Below are positions 19,130-27,251 of a stretch of 45,943 bases of DNA, one piece after another. Where the stretch lies: assembly GCA_020848735.1 (NCBI GenBank), contig JADLHO010000166.1:1-45943 (forward strand), in the 5' to 3' direction. The stretch is from Planctomycetota bacterium. Lineage in GTDB: Bacteria; Planctomycetota; UBA1135; UBA2386. The notes beneath the pieces are model-generated. The model searched no databases and was not told where the DNA came from. It saw only the letters and a list, made by a program, of their open reading frames with translations. A program made the translations under genes and the position numbers. Position 1 is the stretch's first letter. Each line of letters starts with the position of its first letter.

Positions 19130-20848
19130 TCACCAGTGCAGGCGCAGGGCGAACGCGGCGTCCGCGTAGCCCGTCGTGATCGCGAGGCGATCGAGCTGGG
19201 CGCGCGCCAGCGGCTCGCGCAGTTCGCGGACGAGCTCGCGCCAGGCCGGGGTGAGGTCGTCGCCCATGTCGACGAGACCGAAGACGGTGACCTGCAGGAG
19301 CGCCGCGTCGACCGCGCTGCCGATGTCGAGCGTGCCGCAGCCGGACCAGCCGGCGGGGAAGCGACGGCGCACGCGCTCGAGCGACGGCGGGAGGCGGAGT
19401 TCCCCACCCTCGGCCGGCTTCGCGGCGATGCGGCGGACCAGGGCCGTCATCGCGGGCTCGCACTCGTCGCCGCCGGCGACGAACCAATGGCCCAGTCCCA
19501 GTCCCTCGAGCTGATCGCGACCGCGGTGCATCGGAACCCCCTCGATCGGCTCGGCAGCGCGACCGAAGTCGAAGAACGTGCTCAGCGCACCCTCGAGGAA
19601 CTTCGCATGCCCGCGCGCGAAGGCCTCGGCGTCGTCGACCGCGACGGCGAGCGCGAAGCCCGCGCTCGGGTCGTCCTGCGATGCGCTGGGGTCGGGTGCG
19701 AGGCACTGCGCGTCGGCGAAGAACCAGTCCGTGCCGAGCGGCGCCGCGAACTCCTTCTCGAGGTCGAGACCCGCGAACGACTCCATCTGCTCGCGCAGGT
19801 GTGCGGTCGCCTTCTCGACGTCCCCGTCGAACTGGCCGGACTCCAGCGCGCTGTAGCGGCCGAGGCCCTCGATCGCCGTGCGCAGCAGGGCCTCGAGGTC
19901 GAACTTGCCCGCGAACCAGCCGATGCCGTCGTCGGTGCCGAGCCGCGCGAGCCGGGGCGGCGTGCCGATCGGCGGGAAGAACCCGGCGAGCAGACCACGC
20001 GGTCCGCCGGCCGCGAACGCGATCCGGCTCTCGATCTCGAGGTTGGGACCCGCCGCGCGCACGAGGACGCGGAGCGCGCGCACGGAGTCGAAGCCGAGGG
20101 ACTCGATGAAGATGCGGCGCGCGCGGACGTCGCGCTCCCAATGCCAGAGGCTGGCCTCGAAGAGCTGCTCGAGGTTCACGTGCAGCGCGACCGCGGCGTT
20201 GCGCGTGTCGTCCTCGGGCGGCTGCCAGGCCGGTGCGTCGGTCGCACCGAGACGGCGGTCGAGCGCGAGTTCGAGGTCCTCGCCGAGCACGGCGACCAAG
20301 GCACCCTCGTGGAGGAAGGGCAGGGTCACGACGGGTGACGCGCCGTCCTTGAACGCGAGCAGCTTGCGCCCGCGGTACTCCAGCTCCGCGATCGGCAGCC
20401 CCTTTGCGCGCACCACGCGTTCGATGTGCGCGGCGAAGGCCGGTAGGTCGAGCTTGCCGTCGGGCGCGAGCCGGAGCGCGCCGTCGACCTCGAGGCGGTC
20501 ACCGCCGTGGACCGCGCGCAGGCCCACCGTGAGTTCGGCGTCGGACTCGATCAGCGCGGCGAACACCTCGCCGGTGGGACTCGCGACGCCGTCCACCTCG
20601 CCGAAGACGGCCGCCGCGAGGCGCGCGCGGAGCGCGAGGCCGGTCTCGTCGCCGAGCACGGCGCCGAGATTGGTCGGGCCGAACATGCGCCGGATCGACC
20701 GCGGGCCCTGCACGCGCAGCACGACGGTGTCGTCGGCGCGCACGAGCGCGGTCTGCGTGTCCTGCGCGCGCAGCGGCCGGGCGCTGAGGGCGGCGAGGAG
20801 GGCGAGGGCGGCGAGGGGCAGGACGGTGACGGCGCCGGTTCGTGACAT
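19130..20848 (-). CDS. Secreted protein of unknown function, paralogue of the 27252-29042 protein
   Basis: A 572-residue protein with a signal peptide (MSRTGAVTVLPLAALALLAA, cleaved near RPLRAQDTQ). I do not recognise a named family. The first mature segment, VVLRVQGPRSIRRMFGPTNLGAVLGDE, matches the opening of the protein at 29042 (VVCDGPARIAERLAATNFGRLFADP) in spacing and residues. Both continue with VEALAADLQR-like and GRKLLAFKDG-like segments, so they seem to be paralogues. A DGDLE-containing middle, several GxxxW patches and an Asp/Glu-rich surface suggest an exported alpha/beta protein. Convergent with the capsule-like gene (9 bp between stops). TACCCT lies eight bases before the start on the same strand, so the mRNA could be nearly leaderless. 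Confidence 0.75.
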   Translation of the reverse strand: MSRTGAVTVLPLAALALLAALSARPLRAQDTQTALVRADDTVVLRVQGPRSIRRMFGPTNLGAVLGDETGLALRARLAAAVFGEVDGVASPTGEVFAALIESDAELTVGLRAVHGGDRLEVDGALRLAPDGKLDLPAFAAHIERVVRAKGLPIAELEYRGRKLLAFKDGASPVVTLPFLHEGALVAVLGEDLELALDRRLGATDAPAWQPPEDDTRNAAVALHVNLEQLFEASLWHWERDVRARRIFIESLGFDSVRALRVLVRAAGPNLEIESRIAFAAGGPRGLLAGFFPPIGTPPRLARLGTDDGIGWFAGKFDLEALLRTAIEGLGRYSALESGQFDGDVEKATAHLREQMESFAGLDLEKEFAAPLGTDWFFADAQCLAPDPSASQDDPSAGFALAVAVDDAEAFARGHAKFLEGALSTFFDFGRAAEPIEGVPMHRGRDQLEGLGLGHWFVAGGDECEPAMTALVRRIAAKPAEGGELRLPPSLERVRRRFPAGWSGCGTLDIGSAVDAALLQVTVFGLVDMGDDLTPAWRELVRELREPLARAQLDRLAITTGYADAAFALRLHW

Positions 20849-20856
20849 CGGCGGCC

Positions 20857-20862
20857 AGGGTA
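20857..20862 (-). promoter_or_regulatory. Possible -10 element (TACCCT) close to a start codon
   Basis: On the minus strand GGCTACCCTGG places TACCCT with eight bases between it and the ATG at 20848. If used, transcription would begin within a few bases of the start codon. No SD-like sequence precedes this ATG. Confidence 0.35.
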
Positions 20863-20895
20863 GCCGAGCGCGAAGCCGGGCCGTCGCGCGCGGAC

Positions 20896-22527
20896 TCACT
20901 CCGCCGCCATGAACGGATAGCGCCAGCTCTTCGGCGGGACGAAGTTCTCCTTGATCGTCCGCGTGCTGACCCAGCGCATCAGGTTCTGCTTGCTGCCGGC
21001 CTTGTCGTTCGTGCCCGAGGCCCTCGCACCGCCGAAGGGCTGCTGGCCGACGACCGCGCCGGTGGGCTTGTCGTTGATGTAGAAGTTGCCGGCGGTGTTG
21101 CGCAGCGCCTGCGTGATCTGCGCGATCGCGCGCCGGTCCTGCGCGAAGACCGCGCCGGTCAGCGCATAGGGCGACGCGCTGTCGCAGACGGCGAGCGCCT
21201 CGTCGAGCTTCTCGTCGTCGTAGACCATCACGGTCAGCACCGGACCGAAGATCTCCTCGCAGATCGTCTTCGCGCGCGGGTTCGTGGTCTCGATCACGGT
21301 CGGCTGGATGAACCAGCCCTCGCGCGCGTCGCTCTCGCCGCCGACGAGGATCGTGCTGTCGGCCGAGGCCTTCGCGTGCGCGATGTAGCCGTTGATCTCG
21401 CGGAACGCCTTCTGGTCGATCACCGCGTTCATGAAGCACGTGAAGTCCTCGGCCGGGCCGAGCTTGATCTGCTTCACCTCGTCGACGAGCCGCTCGCGCA
21501 GGCGGGGCCAGAGCGAGCGCGGCAGGTAGGCGCGGCTCGCGGCCGAGCACTTCTGGCCTTGGTACTCGAACGCGCCGCGCAGCAGCGCCACGGCGAGCGC
21601 GTCGACGTCGGCCGAGGCGTGCGCGAACACGAAGTCCTTGCCGCCCGTCTCGCCGACGATGCGCGGATAGCTGCGGTACTTCCCGACGTTCTTCCCGATC
21701 GCCTCCCACATGCCGTTGAAGACGCCGGTCGAGCCCGTGAAGTGCACGCCCGCGAGGTCGCGATGCGCGAAGGCCGGATCGCCGATCGCGCGGCCCGCAC
21801 CGGGCACGAAGTTGATGACACCGGGCGGCAGTCCCGCTTCCTCGAGCAGCTTGAGGATGAACCAGCCGGAGAAGATCGCGGTGCTGGCCGGCTTCCAGAT
21901 CACCGTGTTGCCCATCAGCGCGGGCGCCGTGGGCAGGTTGCCGGCGATCGACGTGAAGTTGAACGGCGTGACGGCGAAGACGAAGCCCTCGAGCGGGCGC
22001 TGCTCGAGCCGGTTCCAGACGCCCCGCGGCGAGAGCGGCTGGTCGTCGTAGAGCTCGAGCATGAACTGCGCGTTGAAGCGCCAGAAGTCGATGAGCTCGC
22101 AGGCGGAGTCGATCTCGGCCTGGAAGGCCGTCTTGCTCTGCCCGAGCATGGTCGCGGCGTTGAGCGTCGCGCGCCACGGACCCGCGAGCAGCTCCGCGGC
22201 CTTCAGGAAGATCGCGGCGCGATCCTGCCAGGCCATGTTCGACCAGTCGTGCGCCGCCTCGCGGCAGGCGTTCGCCGCCAGCTCGACGTGCTCGGCCTTG
22301 CCCTGGTGGAAGCTCGCGAGCACCTGGCTGTGGCGGTGCGGGCAGCTCGAGTTCGCGAGCTCGCCGGTGCGGATCTCCTTCCCGCCGATGACGAGCGGGA
22401 TCTCGAGGCGCTTCGCCGCGAGACTGGTCAATGCGCGCTTGAGCTCGGCGCGTGCGGCGCTGCCGGGCGCGTAGTCGAGGTTGGGCTCGTTCTGGGCGGG
22501 CGGGACACGGAAGCGGGCGTGGGACAT
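20896..22527 (-). CDS. pruA: Delta-1-pyrroline-5-carboxylate dehydrogenase
   Basis: A 543-residue aldehyde dehydrogenase of the stand-alone P5C dehydrogenase type (similar in layout to human ALDH4A1): L-glutamate gamma-semialdehyde + NAD+ to glutamate, the last step of proline breakdown. NAD-binding and catalytic motifs are VTPFNFTSIAGNLPTAPAL (187-205), NTVIWKPAST, HFTGSTGVF (262-270), GETGGKDFVF with catalytic Glu293, and YQGQKCSAASR with nucleophile Cys327; the end has GQQPFGGARASGTNDKAG. The fused proline dehydrogenase domain of PutA is absent, and no prodh gene lies nearby. The start MSHARFRVPP is normal for the family. A TATCCT lies 39 bases upstream on the minus strand. The product glutamate could feed the gdhA-type enzyme at 37683. 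Confidence 0.96.
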   Translation of the reverse strand: MSHARFRVPPAQNEPNLDYAPGSAARAELKRALTSLAAKRLEIPLVIGGKEIRTGELANSSCPHRHSQVLASFHQGKAEHVELAANACREAAHDWSNMAWQDRAAIFLKAAELLAGPWRATLNAATMLGQSKTAFQAEIDSACELIDFWRFNAQFMLELYDDQPLSPRGVWNRLEQRPLEGFVFAVTPFNFTSIAGNLPTAPALMGNTVIWKPASTAIFSGWFILKLLEEAGLPPGVINFVPGAGRAIGDPAFAHRDLAGVHFTGSTGVFNGMWEAIGKNVGKYRSYPRIVGETGGKDFVFAHASADVDALAVALLRGAFEYQGQKCSAASRAYLPRSLWPRLRERLVDEVKQIKLGPAEDFTCFMNAVIDQKAFREINGYIAHAKASADSTILVGGESDAREGWFIQPTVIETTNPRAKTICEEIFGPVLTVMVYDDEKLDEALAVCDSASPYALTGAVFAQDRRAIAQITQALRNTAGNFYINDKPTGAVVGQQPFGGARASGTNDKAGSKQNLMRWVSTRTIKENFVPPKSWRYPFMAAE

Positions 22528-22566
22528 CGGCGGTGAGGGGCGCGGGACGCGCGCCGGGGGGCGAGG

Positions 22567-22572
22567 AGGATA
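22567..22572 (-). promoter_or_regulatory. Possible -10 element (TATCCT) before pruA
   Basis: Minus-strand TTGTTATCCTCC contains TATCCT with 39 bases to the pruA ATG at 22527. It belongs to the TANCCT set found upstream of several genes in the window. No clear -35 element is seen. Confidence 0.3.
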
Positions 22573-22679
22573 ACAACCGGTGCGCGGGCCCCTCAGCCGC
22601 CGACGAAAGAACCCCGAAACGGTGTCGTTCGCGGCCCCGATCCGGCATCCTCTTCGCCCCCACCCATCCGACCCCAGCG

Positions 22680-23108
22680 ATGAAGACCAAGCTCCAGACG
22701 ATCTCCCTCCTCGCCTCCATCCTCCTTGGCGCCACCGCGTGCAGCGGCGGCGAGGAGACCGCGAAGCCCAACACGCCGCCCGCCGCGAAGTTCTCGCTCG
22801 AGCCGCAGGCCGACGACACGGCGGCGATGAAGGAGGCCAAGACGCGCTTCACCACGGTGTGCGCGTCTTGCCACGGCACGACCGGCATGGGCGACGGCGT
22901 CGCCGCGGCTGCGCTCAACCCGAAGCCGCGCTCCTACTCCGACCAGGCCTGGCAGGCCTCGGTCACCGACGAGCACCTCGCCAAGGTGATCGTCGAGGGC
23001 GGCGCCGCCGTCGGGAAGAGCCCGATGATGACGGCGAATGGCGATCTCGCCGGCAAGAAGGACGTCGTCGATGCGCTCGTGAAGATCATCCGCTCCTACC
23101 GCAAGTGA
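22680..23108 (+). CDS. Cytochrome c lipoprotein
   Basis: A 142-residue small cytochrome c. Lipoprotein signal MKTKLQTISLLASILLGATA followed by lipobox Cys21; a short Ala/Pro/Lys linker; then one class I cytochrome c domain with haem motif CASCH (Cys61, Cys64, His65) and a probable axial Met in GKSPMMTAN (116 or 117). The C-terminal helix (VVDALVKIIRSYRK) is typical. It is probably a membrane-tethered periplasmic electron carrier. It sits between divergent pruA and the GT2-like gene; no oxidase or reductase partner is adjacent. CATCCT lies 28 bases upstream of the ATG. Confidence 0.92.
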   Translation: MKTKLQTISLLASILLGATACSGGEETAKPNTPPAAKFSLEPQADDTAAMKEAKTRFTTVCASCHGTTGMGDGVAAAALNPKPRSYSDQAWQASVTDEHLAKVIVEGGAAVGKSPMMTANGDLAGKKDVVDALVKIIRSYRK

Positions 23109-23160
23109 GACGGGACCGGTGAGACGGCGCGCGGCAGTTCCCGTCGCGCGCCGCCGCGCG

Positions 23161-23166
23161 TAGCCT
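23161..23166 (+). promoter_or_regulatory. Possible -10 element (TAGCCT) with near-leaderless start
   Basis: GCGTAGCCTCGCGGCCTGCGTG places TAGCCT ten bases before the GTG at 23177. Transcription from it would start about four bases before the GTG. There is no SD sequence. Confidence 0.3.
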
Positions 23167-23176
23167 CGCGGCCTGC

Positions 23177-24313
23177 GTGTTCGGCGAGTTCCACTTCGGC
23201 TGGTTCGGCACCGGCGCGCTCTTCTTCGGACGCGCGCTGCTGAGCTGCGCCACGCTCGAGCGCGTGCCCTTTCTCCCGGGCGCGCCCGCCGCGGCGGCGC
23301 CGGTCGAGATCGACGCCATCCTCGTCGTCGCCCACGACGAAGGACTCGCCGCAGCACTGGACAGCCTGCGGGCCCAGCGCGGCGTGAGCATCGGGCTGCT
23401 GGTCGTCGACGACCGCAGCCCTCCCGCGATCGCGGCGCGCATCGCCGCGGCGGCCTCGGCCGCCGGTGCGCGGCTCCTCCCCATCGACGAGCTGCCCAAG
23501 GACGTGATGCCCTGGCATCACGCCGTGGACCGCGCGCTGCAGCTCGGCGAGCGCGAGCTCGTCCTGCTCGCCATGCGTCCGGTACGCGCGAGCACCCAAG
23601 ACGCGCTCGCCCGGGCGCACGCCGGGATGCTCGCCGCGCGCGCCGCCGGCCTCTGGCTCGTGCCGCAGCTCCGCGCCGGAGCGCTCGCGCCGCTGGCGCT
23701 CGGCAGCCTCGGCGACGCGCTGCCCGCACTCGGCGCCACGCAGCGCGATCAGGACGCCCCGAGCCTGCCGATGGATCTCGCGCTCTACCGCCGCGCCTTC
23801 CTCGCCGAGGCGCTCGCGCGCGGCGAGCTCGCGCGGGCTCCCGTCCTCGAGTACGGCATCGCCCAGCACGCGCTCGACACGCATGCCCGTCTCCGCGTCG
23901 CGCACGCCGCAGGCGAGTTCGCGCTCGCTCCGCGCCTGCGCCTGCGCGACTTCGCCGAGACGACCGAACGCACGCTCGCGAGCTTCGGCCTCCGCCCCAC
24001 GCTCGCCCTGCTCTTCGCCGCGTTCTACCTCGCGGCCTGGCTCGCCGCCGCGCTCGGTCCCTTCGCCGAGAACCGCTACGGCCTCTTCGCCTGCGGCGGC
24101 CTGCTCAGCCTCGCGGTGCCCGGCCTGCTCGTCGCGCGCGTGCAGCGCAGCTCGCCGCTCGCCGGACTGCTGGTCCCGCTCGCCGGTCTCATCGAAGCCG
24201 TCCTGCTGCTCGCGCTCGTGACGCGCGTCGTCGTGCGTCGCGGCGTGCGCTGGCGCGGCGTCGGCGTGAGCCTCGCGGCGCTGCGCCGCCCGCACGGCGC
24301 GAATCGGGCCTGA
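23177..24313 (+). CDS. Degenerate GT2-like membrane protein
   Basis: A 378-residue protein built like a membrane-bound family 2 glycosyltransferase (CruC or hydroxyneurosporene-type). It has an N-terminal IDAILVVAHDEGLAAALDSL and LLVVDDRSPPAIAARI (GT-A opening, DDRS), then PKDVMPWHHAVDRALQ where active enzymes have the K-x-x-A stretch, and two or three C-terminal hydrophobic helices (about 265-345) ending in RWRGVGVSL, like the usual W-R-G-R-x-Y tail. The metal-binding D-x-D expected after the helix is missing (VLLAMRPVRAS), so catalysis is doubtful; it may be an inactive relative with a structural role. Start GTG 23177 is weakly supported, with no SD. Confidence 0.6.
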   Translation: MFGEFHFGWFGTGALFFGRALLSCATLERVPFLPGAPAAAAPVEIDAILVVAHDEGLAAALDSLRAQRGVSIGLLVVDDRSPPAIAARIAAAASAAGARLLPIDELPKDVMPWHHAVDRALQLGERELVLLAMRPVRASTQDALARAHAGMLAARAAGLWLVPQLRAGALAPLALGSLGDALPALGATQRDQDAPSLPMDLALYRRAFLAEALARGELARAPVLEYGIAQHALDTHARLRVAHAAGEFALAPRLRLRDFAETTERTLASFGLRPTLALLFAAFYLAAWLAAALGPFAENRYGLFACGGLLSLAVPGLLVARVQRSSPLAGLLVPLAGLIEAVLLLALVTRVVVRRGVRWRGVGVSLAALRRPHGANRA

Positions 24314-24340
24314 GGACCGGGCGGAGCCTCCGTACACGAC

Positions 24341-24375
24341 GCGGCCCGCACCGCGCAGCGCGCGACGCGGGCCGC
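24341..24375. terminator. Hairpin between convergent genes
   Basis: GCGGCCCGC (24341-24349) and GCGGGCCGC (24367-24375) form a perfect 9-bp stem with a 17-base loop. It lies between the stops of the convergent genes ending at 24313 and 24416, the expected place for a bidirectional terminator. No T-run follows on either strand. Confidence 0.5.
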
Positions 24376-24415
24376 TCCGAAGGCCTTCACCCGCGGTCGC
24401 GGGTGCGGCTCGGGT

Positions 24416-24970
24416 TCACTTCGCGGGCTTCTTCTCCGCCGGGCACGAACCTTCGCACTTCATGCCGAGCTTGCCGAACTGCAGCGTGATGACGCAGGAG
24501 CCGTCCTTGTCGCCGGCGACGACCGAGATCGCCAGGCGCTGGCTGTGCGCCTCCATGGCCTCGAGCTTCAGCGGGAAGTGCTGGAGCTGGGCGTTGCCCT
24601 CCTTGTCCGTCGAGGACAGCACCGCCATCGGGGAGCCGTCGTCGCCGAACATGAAGTGCAGGCCGTACTCGCCGGCCGCGATCTTCGCGCCGCCGATGAC
24701 CATGTCCTTGCTGAGCGCGACGGAACCACAGGGGTTCTCCTTCGCGTTGTTGTTGTACATCGTGCGCGCGCGCTCCTGCTTGGCGCGCTCGAGCCAGGAG
24801 CCCTGGCCGAAGTTCAGCGACTTGTAGGTGACGGCGAGCTTGGTGCCGTCGGCGAACTCGATCGACTGGCTGACCGTCGGCGCGTTCGCGTTGATGCTGC
24901 CCATCACCTGGGCGCTGGCGGGGAGGGTGATGCCGGCCGCGAGGGCCAGCGCGAGGATCATCTTCTTCAT
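24416..24970 (-). CDS. DUF2911-like secreted protein
   Basis: A 184-residue exported protein: MKKMILALALAAGITLPASA is a textbook signal peptide (AxA before QVMGS). The mature part resembles DUF2911: TVSQSIEFADGTKLAVTYKSLNFG near the start, NNNAKENPCGSVALSKDMVIGGAKIAAGEYGLHF in the middle (family pattern WR.GAN..T.i.f..dv.v.G..l.aG.Y.l), and LAISVVAGDKDGSCVITLQFGKL at the end. A Lys/Ala tail with CEGSC follows. The function of DUF2911 is unknown. The start is secure, because the signal peptide begins at this ATG. Confidence 0.82.
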   Translation of the reverse strand: MKKMILALALAAGITLPASAQVMGSINANAPTVSQSIEFADGTKLAVTYKSLNFGQGSWLERAKQERARTMYNNNAKENPCGSVALSKDMVIGGAKIAAGEYGLHFMFGDDGSPMAVLSSTDKEGNAQLQHFPLKLEAMEAHSQRLAISVVAGDKDGSCVITLQFGKLGMKCEGSCPAEKKPAK

Positions 24971-25052
24971 GGTCTGGGTCTTGGTTCTGGACGAGGTCTT
25001 GGCCGCGGCGTCGGACGCTTGGACCGCACGCCGGCCGGAGCTTCGGAGCCGC

Positions 25053-25081
25053 AACGGGGCCGGGGAGTGTAGGGCCCCGTT
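25053..25081 (-). terminator. Hairpin downstream of the one-haem secreted protein gene
   Basis: AACGGGGCC (25053-25061) pairs with GGCCCCGTT (25073-25081): a perfect 9-bp stem with an 11-base loop. It lies about 90 bases beyond the stop at 25169 in the minus direction and 83 bases upstream of the DUF2911-like start. It may end the upstream transcript; a regulatory hairpin is the alternative. Confidence 0.4.
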
Positions 25082-25168
25082 CGGTCGACGCGAGAGCGCG
25101 GGCAAGCGCGCCGCAGCGGGGGCGGCGGACTACGGCGTCGACGCGCTCCGGTGCGCGACTCGGGAAGA

Positions 25169-26482
25169 TCACCCGCGTCCGGCCGCCAGCGCCCACTCGG
25201 GAGGCAGCTCGGGAACCGTGTCCGCGAGGATCTCGAGGATCGCCCGCCGCTCGGGTGCCGAGAGGTGGCCGTAGGCCCGCAGGCCCGCACGGCCTTCGAG
25301 GATGCGGAGCATCCTGACGAGGACGATGTCGCGGACCGCGGCGGGCAGGCGCCGGAAGGACTCGCCCTGCAACAGGTAGCTGGCGGGCCAGCGGAAGAGC
25401 CGCTGCTTCAAGTCGAGTTCGCGGAGCGAGCGACCCAGCCGATCGCGCGGGCCCCTCGCGGCGAATTCCGCCGCGAAGCCCGAGGTCCCGGCGATCGGGG
25501 CCGGCAGCGGCGGCTCGTCGCGGAAGAGCAGGTACCGGAGCAACTCGTCCGCGATCTCCTTGAGCTGGCTCCGCGCCGTGTCGCCGAGCTCGTCGGGCGG
25601 TCGGCCCAGCGAGGCATTCATCGCCGCCTGCCGGTGCAGCACGAGCCGCGCGCGTCCGCTCGCCTGGGCCAGCAGGTTGTGCGCGCGGGTCTGGTGCTCG
25701 AGCACCATCAGCGCGACGAGATCGGAGTGCGGCGTCAGGTGGCGCTCGATGGCGCAGCGGCCTTCGAGCGTCACGAGGTTCGCACCCGCCTCGCCGTCGA
25801 TGCCGACCTGCGTGTCCTGGTCCGCGAGCGCGACGTTGCCGAGGTGCTTCGCCGTCCCATGCGTGCCGGTGACGTACCAGCCACCCCAGCGCTCCGCGAA
25901 GGGGCTCTCGTGGGTCGTGACCTTGCTGCCGAGGCGCATGATCGGCGTGCCCTCGCGGTCGGGTTGCACCGAGCGCACGAGCACGCCGGGCCAGTCGTCG
26001 GTCCAGCCGATCCCGTGGCAACGCAGGCATTCCTGGTCGCGGCGTTGGAGCTTCGGGCCGGCCTCCCGATCGTCGGTCAGCGTGTAGAAGATCGGCCCGC
26101 GCTCGGGGTCGATGCCCGCGAGCTCGAAGACCGGCGAGCCCGGCACCGCGCCGACATAGGCCGTATCGCCGAAGTAGATCGCGCGCGGATTGCGCGGCGA
26201 GATCAGCGCGTTCTGGAAGCTCGTCTTGCTGAAGACGAGCGCCTGGCTCGAGTGCGGCACCTCGAGCGCCGCGAGCAGGGCGGGGAGCAGGCCGAGGCGT
26301 TCGTCGCGGGCGAGCTCGAGTTCCCCGGCCGCGAGCTTGGCGGCGAGCCGCGCCACCGGGTCCTCGTGAGCCTCGGCCTCGTAGGACAAGGGCGGACCGA
26401 GGTAGGCCGCCTCGCCCTGGGCCGCCGCCGGCGCGGCGATCGCCAGCGCGAGAGGCAGGAGGAGGGACGGTCGCGCGCACAT
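25169..26482 (-). CDS. Secreted one-haem (CxxCH) protein of unknown function
   Basis: A 437-residue protein with a signal peptide (MCARPSLLLPLALAIAAPAA, cleaved near AAAQGEAA) and a single covalent haem motif CLRCH (Cys152, Cys155, His156) in QRRDQECLRCHGIGW. Other notable segments are SKTSFQNALISPRNPRAIYFGD, FYTLTDDREAGPK, RGGWYV-like GGWYVTGTHGT with HLGN, and VALMVLEHQTRAHNLLAQA. The combination (SP.NPRaiYFnD, HG-GWYVTGtHG, sections rich in His) recurs in planctomycete and verrucomicrobial secreted proteins of unknown role. The mid-protein haem with a long C-terminal helical part suggests a redox enzyme or sensor rather than a simple carrier. ATG 26482 begins the signal peptide. Confidence 0.8.
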   Translation of the reverse strand: MCARPSLLLPLALAIAAPAAAQGEAAYLGPPLSYEAEAHEDPVARLAAKLAAGELELARDERLGLLPALLAALEVPHSSQALVFSKTSFQNALISPRNPRAIYFGDTAYVGAVPGSPVFELAGIDPERGPIFYTLTDDREAGPKLQRRDQECLRCHGIGWTDDWPGVLVRSVQPDREGTPIMRLGSKVTTHESPFAERWGGWYVTGTHGTAKHLGNVALADQDTQVGIDGEAGANLVTLEGRCAIERHLTPHSDLVALMVLEHQTRAHNLLAQASGRARLVLHRQAAMNASLGRPPDELGDTARSQLKEIADELLRYLLFRDEPPLPAPIAGTSGFAAEFAARGPRDRLGRSLRELDLKQRLFRWPASYLLQGESFRRLPAAVRDIVLVRMLRILEGRAGLRAYGHLSAPERRAILEILADTVPELPPEWALAAGRG

Positions 26483-26561
26483 GGGTCGCAGGGCAATCGC
26501 GCTCGGGCGGGGTTCTTTCCGCTCAGCGGACGAACTCATCCAGGCGCTCGCGGCCGAGACC

Positions 26562-26579
26562 GCAACCCGCGCGGGTTGC
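26562..26579. promoter_or_regulatory. 18-bp perfect palindrome upstream of the one-haem gene
   Basis: GCAACCCGCGCGGGTTGC is a perfect 18-bp palindrome with no loop, about 80 bp upstream of the start at 26482. Without a loop it is a poor terminator and looks more like a dimeric regulator operator. Confidence 0.4.
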
Positions 26580-26601
26580 CGGCGTCTCCGCGGCGCTCCG
26601 A

Positions 26602-26640
26602 CCGGAGGGCCTCGGCCGCGGTCTGGCTGGGGCCCTCCGG
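26602..26640 (-). terminator. Hairpin after the YedF-C/DsrE gene
   Basis: CCGGAGGGCC (26602-26611) pairs with GGCCCTCCGG (26631-26640), a perfect 10-bp stem with a 19-base loop. It lies 46 bases past the stop of the 26686-27012 gene in the minus direction. It is a plausible terminator without a T-run. Confidence 0.45.
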
Positions 26641-26685
26641 CCTGCGAACTCGTCGCGTGCGACGGCGGGTCGTCGGCCTACGGGC

Positions 26686-27012
26686 CTAGAGCGTGATCAC
26701 CTTCGCCGCCGCCGCGAGGCGCCGCACGATCTCCCCCATGTCGCCGATGCGGCCGACCGCGACCTTCACCCCGAGCGCCTCGACGCAGGTCCCGCAGGGG
26801 ACGAGGTCGACGCCGTGCTCGAGCAGGTTCTCGAGTTCGGCGCGCACCGGGGACTCCGCCCCGACGAGCCGGACGCCCGAGTTGAAGAAGACGATCGCGT
26901 CGAGCTCGGCGAAGACGCCGCTCTTCACGAGGAAGCTCTTGAGGATCCTGCGGCCGAGCTCCTGGTCGCCGTGCCCCATCGCGTCCTGGTTGAGGACGAT
27001 CACCGTGCGCAT
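26686..27012 (-). CDS. DsrE-fold protein, stand-alone YedF C-terminal domain
   Basis: A 108-residue cytoplasmic protein matching the C-terminal (DsrE-like) half of the selenium-metabolism protein YedF: VIVLNQDAMGHGDQELGRRI at the start, FLVKSGVF, AIVFFNSGVRLVG, LLEHGVDLVPCGTCVEALG and VGRIGDMGEIVRRLAAAAKVI at the end. The two Cys of CGTC are conserved in that family. YedF normally has an N-terminal TusA-like domain; here it is absent, and no selD/selA is in the window, so a role in selenium is only a hint. DsrE/TusD-type sulfur handling is the alternative. ATG 27012 begins the family domain directly. Confidence 0.82.
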   Translation of the reverse strand: MRTVIVLNQDAMGHGDQELGRRILKSFLVKSGVFAELDAIVFFNSGVRLVGAESPVRAELENLLEHGVDLVPCGTCVEALGVKVAVGRIGDMGEIVRRLAAAAKVITL

Positions 27013-27056
27013 GGGCCGCAGTGGAGCGGGGCACCGGGTGCCTGCCAAGCGCGCGG

Positions 27057-27093
27057 AAAAGGAACCCGCCGGGCGTCCGGGCCCGGCGGGTTC
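27057..27093 (-). terminator. Intrinsic terminator for the 31246-27252 operon
   Basis: GAACCCGCCGGG (27062-27073) and CCCGGCGGGTTC (27082-27093) form a perfect 12-bp stem with an 8-base loop. On the minus strand it is followed by C-TTTT (27061-27057), giving the classic hairpin plus U-run. It lies 158 bases past the stop at 27252. A second hairpin, CGCCGCCG/CGGCGGCG at 27127-27150, lies between. This is the best intrinsic terminator in the window. Confidence 0.7.
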
Positions 27094-27251
27094 AGGTCCA
27101 TCTCACGGTCCTCTCTGCAGGAACCCCGCCGCCGATCGGAACCGGCGGCGGCGCAGACGGGCACTCTGCGCGCGGGCATCAAGCGCGTGCGAACCGCGCG
27201 TGGATCCTCGGTCGGGATCCGGTCAAGACGCGGGGGCACCGCGACGCGGGC

